Positions 4,152 through 6,602 of a DNA stretch of 6,602 nt are shown piece by piece. The notes beneath the pieces were generated by a model, which was not told where the DNA came from, did not search any database, and saw only the letters and a list, made by a program, of their open reading frames with translations. Source of the stretch: Candidatus Rifleibacteriota bacterium (GTDB lineage Bacteria > UBP17 > UBA6191 > JACPRK01); NCBI GenBank assembly GCA_016213865.1, contig JACQZL010000316.1, positions 1 through 6,602 on the forward strand. Direction: 5' to 3'. A program made the translations under genes and the position numbers. Each line of letters opens with the position of its first letter. Position 1 is the first letter of the stretch.

Positions 4152-5651
4152 ATGCTTTGTCCACTCTGCGCCAAAGAGAACAAGGAAGGGGCCCGCTTCT
4201 GCGGCAACTGCGGGGGCTCGCTCGTTCAGGGGTCTGCCTCTGACCTGCTCGACGACGTCCTCGGGCTGAACACCGGCAGCTCGTCTCCGCCGGCCGACCT
4301 GAACGAAGTCGGGCTCGACGACCTCTTCCAGAACCTCTCTGCCCGCCAGTCTTCGCCCGCGACCCCGCCGCCATCTCCCGGCCCGGCGCCGAAGCCCGTC
4401 GCCGAGTCGGCCGCCTCCCCGCGCCCGGCCGTCGCGCCCCGGCCTTCAGCTCCGCGACCGGCCCCCGCCACGCCGCCGGCCGGCCGCCTCACGATGGAGC
4501 AGATCATCGCCTCCGTGCCCGAGACGTCGGTCAACCCGCCCAACACGGTCGAAGCGGCCCGGCGCCGCTCGTCGCCCGCCGCGGCCCCGCCGCCGCCGGC
4601 CGCGCCCACGCCGCCGCCCGCCGCTCCCGCCGAGGAGGCCTCGGCGCCCGAGACCGAGACCCGCCGTGGCCGGCAGCGCGAGGGCCGGCAGATCGCCGTG
4701 AAGACCGCCGGAGCGCCCCCGCCCCTGACTCCCCTCACGTTCGGCGAGGCCCCTTCGGGCTGGCGCCGCGCCCTGGCCGTCCTTTCGGCGCTGGCGACGA
4801 TGGCGCTGCTCGCAGAGGTGGGGCGGCACCTGGCCCTGGCGAACCTGGTGCTGACCAGCGTCGCGGGAGCGGGCACCTTCGTGGTGCTGGTGCTCACGCT
4901 CGTCGCCTCCCGCACCTTCGACAGCCGCCACGTCACCAAGGCTGCCCTGCTGGGGCTCGTTTCGCTCGTGCTCTGGGCCTACGGCAACGCGACGTCGCCG
5001 GCGCCGATCGTGAAACATGTCTTCCTCGAGTTCGAGGCGCCGCTGGTGCTCAATGCCGTCTTGGCGCTGGTCTTCCTCCTCGGCGGGGTGGTCCTGTTGA
5101 GCAGCCCCTGCCTGCCCAAGGGCGGCCGCTACGCGATGGCGCTGATCGCCCTGCTGTCGACGGCGAGCCTGATCGACGCCCTCGCCCGCCAGCGGCCGTT
5201 CGCAGAAGTGCTCGCCGGCACCGGCCTCGCCGCGAAGTTGCCCGGTTCGCTCGCCTATCTCGAGCCTTGCTGGGTCGGGCTGAATGCCGTCCTCACGCTG
5301 GCCACGCTGGTTGCCTTCTTCGACCTGATGCGCGGCCTGCGCGAGCGCCAGTGGGCGGTCATCGTGTCGACCGTGCTATCGCTGGTCATCTTCTACCGCG
5401 TGGGCCAGTTCGGCATCCCTGCGTTCGAAGCCGCCGGTCGCCCGGGCTTGCGGGCGGCCGTCGGAACGGCAGACGCCCTCCTTCGCCAGCAGGCTTCGAG
5501 CCGCGGGCTCACGTTGCCGGTCGTCGTGCCCGAGCCGGCCCCGGCGTCCACGGCACTTCCGGCACCTCGGACCGGGGCGGCAGCTCCCGCTACAGGCCCC
5601 GAGCCTTCGACAGTTCCCGTCCCAGCCGCTTCCACTCCGAGTTCTCCTTGA
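4152..5651 (+). CDS. Zinc-ribbon multi-pass membrane protein with Pro/Ala-rich linker
   Basis: 499 residues in four parts. Residues 1-25 are a treble-clef zinc ribbon (MLCPLC and FCGNCG; Cys3, Cys6, Cys17, Cys20). Residues 26-200 are a disordered linker rich in Pro, Ala and Ser, interrupted by short helix-like motifs: DLLDDVLGL (31-39), GLDDLFQNL (54-62) and LTMEQIIASVPE (113-124). Residues about 203-420 hold some seven hydrophobic segments (near 204-222, 229-252, 263-278, 296-317, 326-344, 374-393, 401-418). Residues 455-499 form another Pro/Ala tail. Zinc ribbon plus linker plus membrane domain is a recurrent layout in uncharacterised bacterial proteins; the membrane part matches no transporter I know. 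With no signal peptide, the ribbon and linker are probably cytoplasmic. The ATG fits the usual start of such ribbons; the Shine-Dalgarno is poor (GGGGGCG, 11 bases away). The last 20 codons overlap the convergent TPR gene. Function unknown; a scaffolding or sensing role is only inference. Confidence 0.87.
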   Translation: MLCPLCAKENKEGARFCGNCGGSLVQGSASDLLDDVLGLNTGSSSPPADLNEVGLDDLFQNLSARQSSPATPPPSPGPAPKPVAESAASPRPAVAPRPSAPRPAPATPPAGRLTMEQIIASVPETSVNPPNTVEAARRRSSPAAAPPPPAAPTPPPAAPAEEASAPETETRRGRQREGRQIAVKTAGAPPPLTPLTFGEAPSGWRRALAVLSALATMALLAEVGRHLALANLVLTSVAGAGTFVVLVLTLVASRTFDSRHVTKAALLGLVSLVLWAYGNATSPAPIVKHVFLEFEAPLVLNAVLALVFLLGGVVLLSSPCLPKGGRYAMALIALLSTASLIDALARQRPFAEVLAGTGLAAKLPGSLAYLEPCWVGLNAVLTLATLVAFFDLMRGLRERQWAVIVSTVLSLVIFYRVGQFGIPAFEAAGRPGLRAAVGTADALLRQQASSRGLTLPVVVPEPAPASTALPAPRTGAAAPATGPEPSTVPVPAASTPSSP

Positions 5652-6602
5652 GCGCTCCGAGTGTCCGCAGCAGGCTCACACCCTCCTCGGACTTGCCGTC
5701 GGCCTCGAGCAGCACGCGGGCCAGGTGGTACAGCCCGAAGGCGTGGTCGGGCTTCCCGGTCAGAAGCTGGCGGAAGAGCCGGCGCCCCTCGTCTTGCGAG
5801 CCTGCCTCACAGAGGGCCAGCGCCAGGTAGGCCGTGTAGGTATCGTTGACCAGGTCGAGGTGGCGCGCCGTCCGCAGTTCCTGGACCGCCTTGGCCGGCA
5901 GCTTCTGCTCCAGGTAGAGCCGGCCCAGCGAGAACCGGGCGACCGGGTCGCTCGGGTTTGCCCGGACGGCGAGCTGGTAGGACTGCCACGCCTTGAGGAC
6001 CAGCCCCTGGGTCTCGTGGGTTTCGCCCAGTCCCACGCTGGCCCTGGAGCTGCGGTGGTTGACCTTGAGAGCGCGCGAGAAGAACGCTTCGGCCTGTTCG
6101 AGCTGGCCCACGTCCAGGTGGATCTCGCCGCAGAACGCCATGACCTCCCAGTCCCTGGGGTCTAGGTCGAGCGCCTTGCCGAAGTGCGTCAGCGCCTTCT
6201 TCCAGTTGCCCTGGCCGACGGCGAGATGGCCGAGCCCGATCTGCCCGAGCTTCGACTCGGGCTCGCGTTCCGCCAGCCCGGCGAAGCAGTTCTCGGCTTT
6301 CTGGAACTGGCGCAGCCGCAGGTAGGCCTCACCGAGACTGTACTCGAGCAGAGCGTTGCCGGGCGAACGCTCCAGGCCGCCCTTCAGTACCTCGAGACCG
6401 TTCTCGTACTCGCCCTTGCAGAAGAGAACGACCGCCTTGGCGTTGTAGTTGTAGGCGTCCGCCGGATCCAGCTCCACGGCCCGATCCAGGCACTGCAGGG
6501 CCCGGTCGTACTGGCGCACGAGCTTGTGGGCGAGCGCGAGGCTGTTCCAGCCGTAGACGTCCCTCGGGTTGAGCGTGAGCGCCTGCTTGAAGGCCTCGAC
6601 CG
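5590..6602 (-). CDS. Tetratricopeptide repeat (TPR) protein, C-terminal part
   Basis: 336 residues are visible and the frame stays open through the right edge, so the N-terminus is outside. The GTG at 6519 falls inside a repeat and is not the start. The visible part is half a repeat (ending LTLNPRD), then nine consecutive 34-residue TPR units with no insertion, then a 16-residue capping helix (SEWKRLGRELSKARGL). Consensus positions are well kept in most units: the Trp/Tyr-Leu-Gly-Ala pattern in helix A, Ala20 and Phe/Tyr24 in helix B, and Asp-Pro at the turn, for example in ALTHFGKALDLDPRD and ALQCLDRAVELDPAD. Units 7-9 drift from consensus (LDLVN, GKPDH, ALKEN). TPR arrays are protein-binding scaffolds; partner and location are unknown. 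The stop codon lies inside the zinc-ribbon gene on the other strand, and this neighbour is only a speculative partner. Confidence 0.93.
   Translation of the reverse strand, partial: VEAFKQALTLNPRDVYGWNSLALAHKLVRQYDRALQCLDRAVELDPADAYNYNAKAVVLFCKGEYENGLEVLKGGLERSPGNALLEYSLGEAYLRLRQFQKAENCFAGLAEREPESKLGQIGLGHLAVGQGNWKKALTHFGKALDLDPRDWEVMAFCGEIHLDVGQLEQAEAFFSRALKVNHRSSRASVGLGETHETQGLVLKAWQSYQLAVRANPSDPVARFSLGRLYLEQKLPAKAVQELRTARHLDLVNDTYTAYLALALCEAGSQDEGRRLFRQLLTGKPDHAFGLYHLARVLLEADGKSEEGVSLLRTLGALKENSEWKRLGRELSKARGL

Noticed and set aside
4360..4660. GCC/CCG-rich repetitive stretch as a possible DNA repeat element
   Set aside because: It is in frame and encodes the Pro/Ala linker; no fixed unit or period was found beyond codon bias.
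4226..5018. Minus-strand frames opposite the zinc-ribbon gene (up to 237 codons)
   Set aside because: Composition is Gly/Arg/Ala-rich, as expected for the complement of the Pro/Ala linker, with no ribosome site. The plus strand has a real zinc ribbon and membrane segments.
5725..6165. 146-codon + strand frame antisense to the TPR gene
   Set aside because: It mirrors the regular TPR codons, has no start signal and resembles no family.

Overview
The window is GC-rich (roughly 65% by eye) and densely coding. It looks like chromosomal DNA of a high-GC, probably Gram-negative bacterium: one gene has a clear Sec signal peptide, and the nutrient transporter is of the dipeptide/oligopeptide type. 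Nothing in it fixes the phylum. There are no phage, transposon, CRISPR, tRNA or rRNA signals. Seven protein genes are supported, and two of them run off the window edges.

Left half (1-3018, all + strand): the C-terminal part of a family 5 solute-binding protein is followed by two Dpp/Opp-type ABC permeases. These form most of an importer for peptides or a similar small solute. The binding-protein and first permease genes are separated by 141 bases holding a strong stem-loop. No ATPase gene follows the second permease. Instead, after a short heptamer repeat, there is a small stand-alone XdhC/CoxI-domain protein of the molybdenum hydroxylase maturation type.

Middle (3019-4151): a 123-base convergent gap with several small GC hairpins leads to a minus-strand gene for a secreted, helix-rich protein of no family I recognise. 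Its start is fixed by a strong ribosome binding site and by an upstream TTGACA-17-CATACT promoter. A 212-base divergent spacer follows. It is AT-richer than its surroundings, contains two small tandem duplications, and carries a TATAAT box facing right.

Right half (4152-6602): a plus-strand membrane protein has an N-terminal zinc ribbon, a long Pro/Ala-rich linker and about seven hydrophobic segments. It runs tail to tail into, and overlaps by 62 bases, a minus-strand gene encoding a seamless array of 34-residue TPR repeats. That gene continues past the right edge.

I do not see strong evidence for a new multi-gene system. The best leads are the unassigned secreted protein, the zinc-ribbon/linker/membrane protein with paired LDD motifs, the lone XdhC domain behind an ATPase-less transporter cluster, and the two promoter-like boxes that share a G-run.
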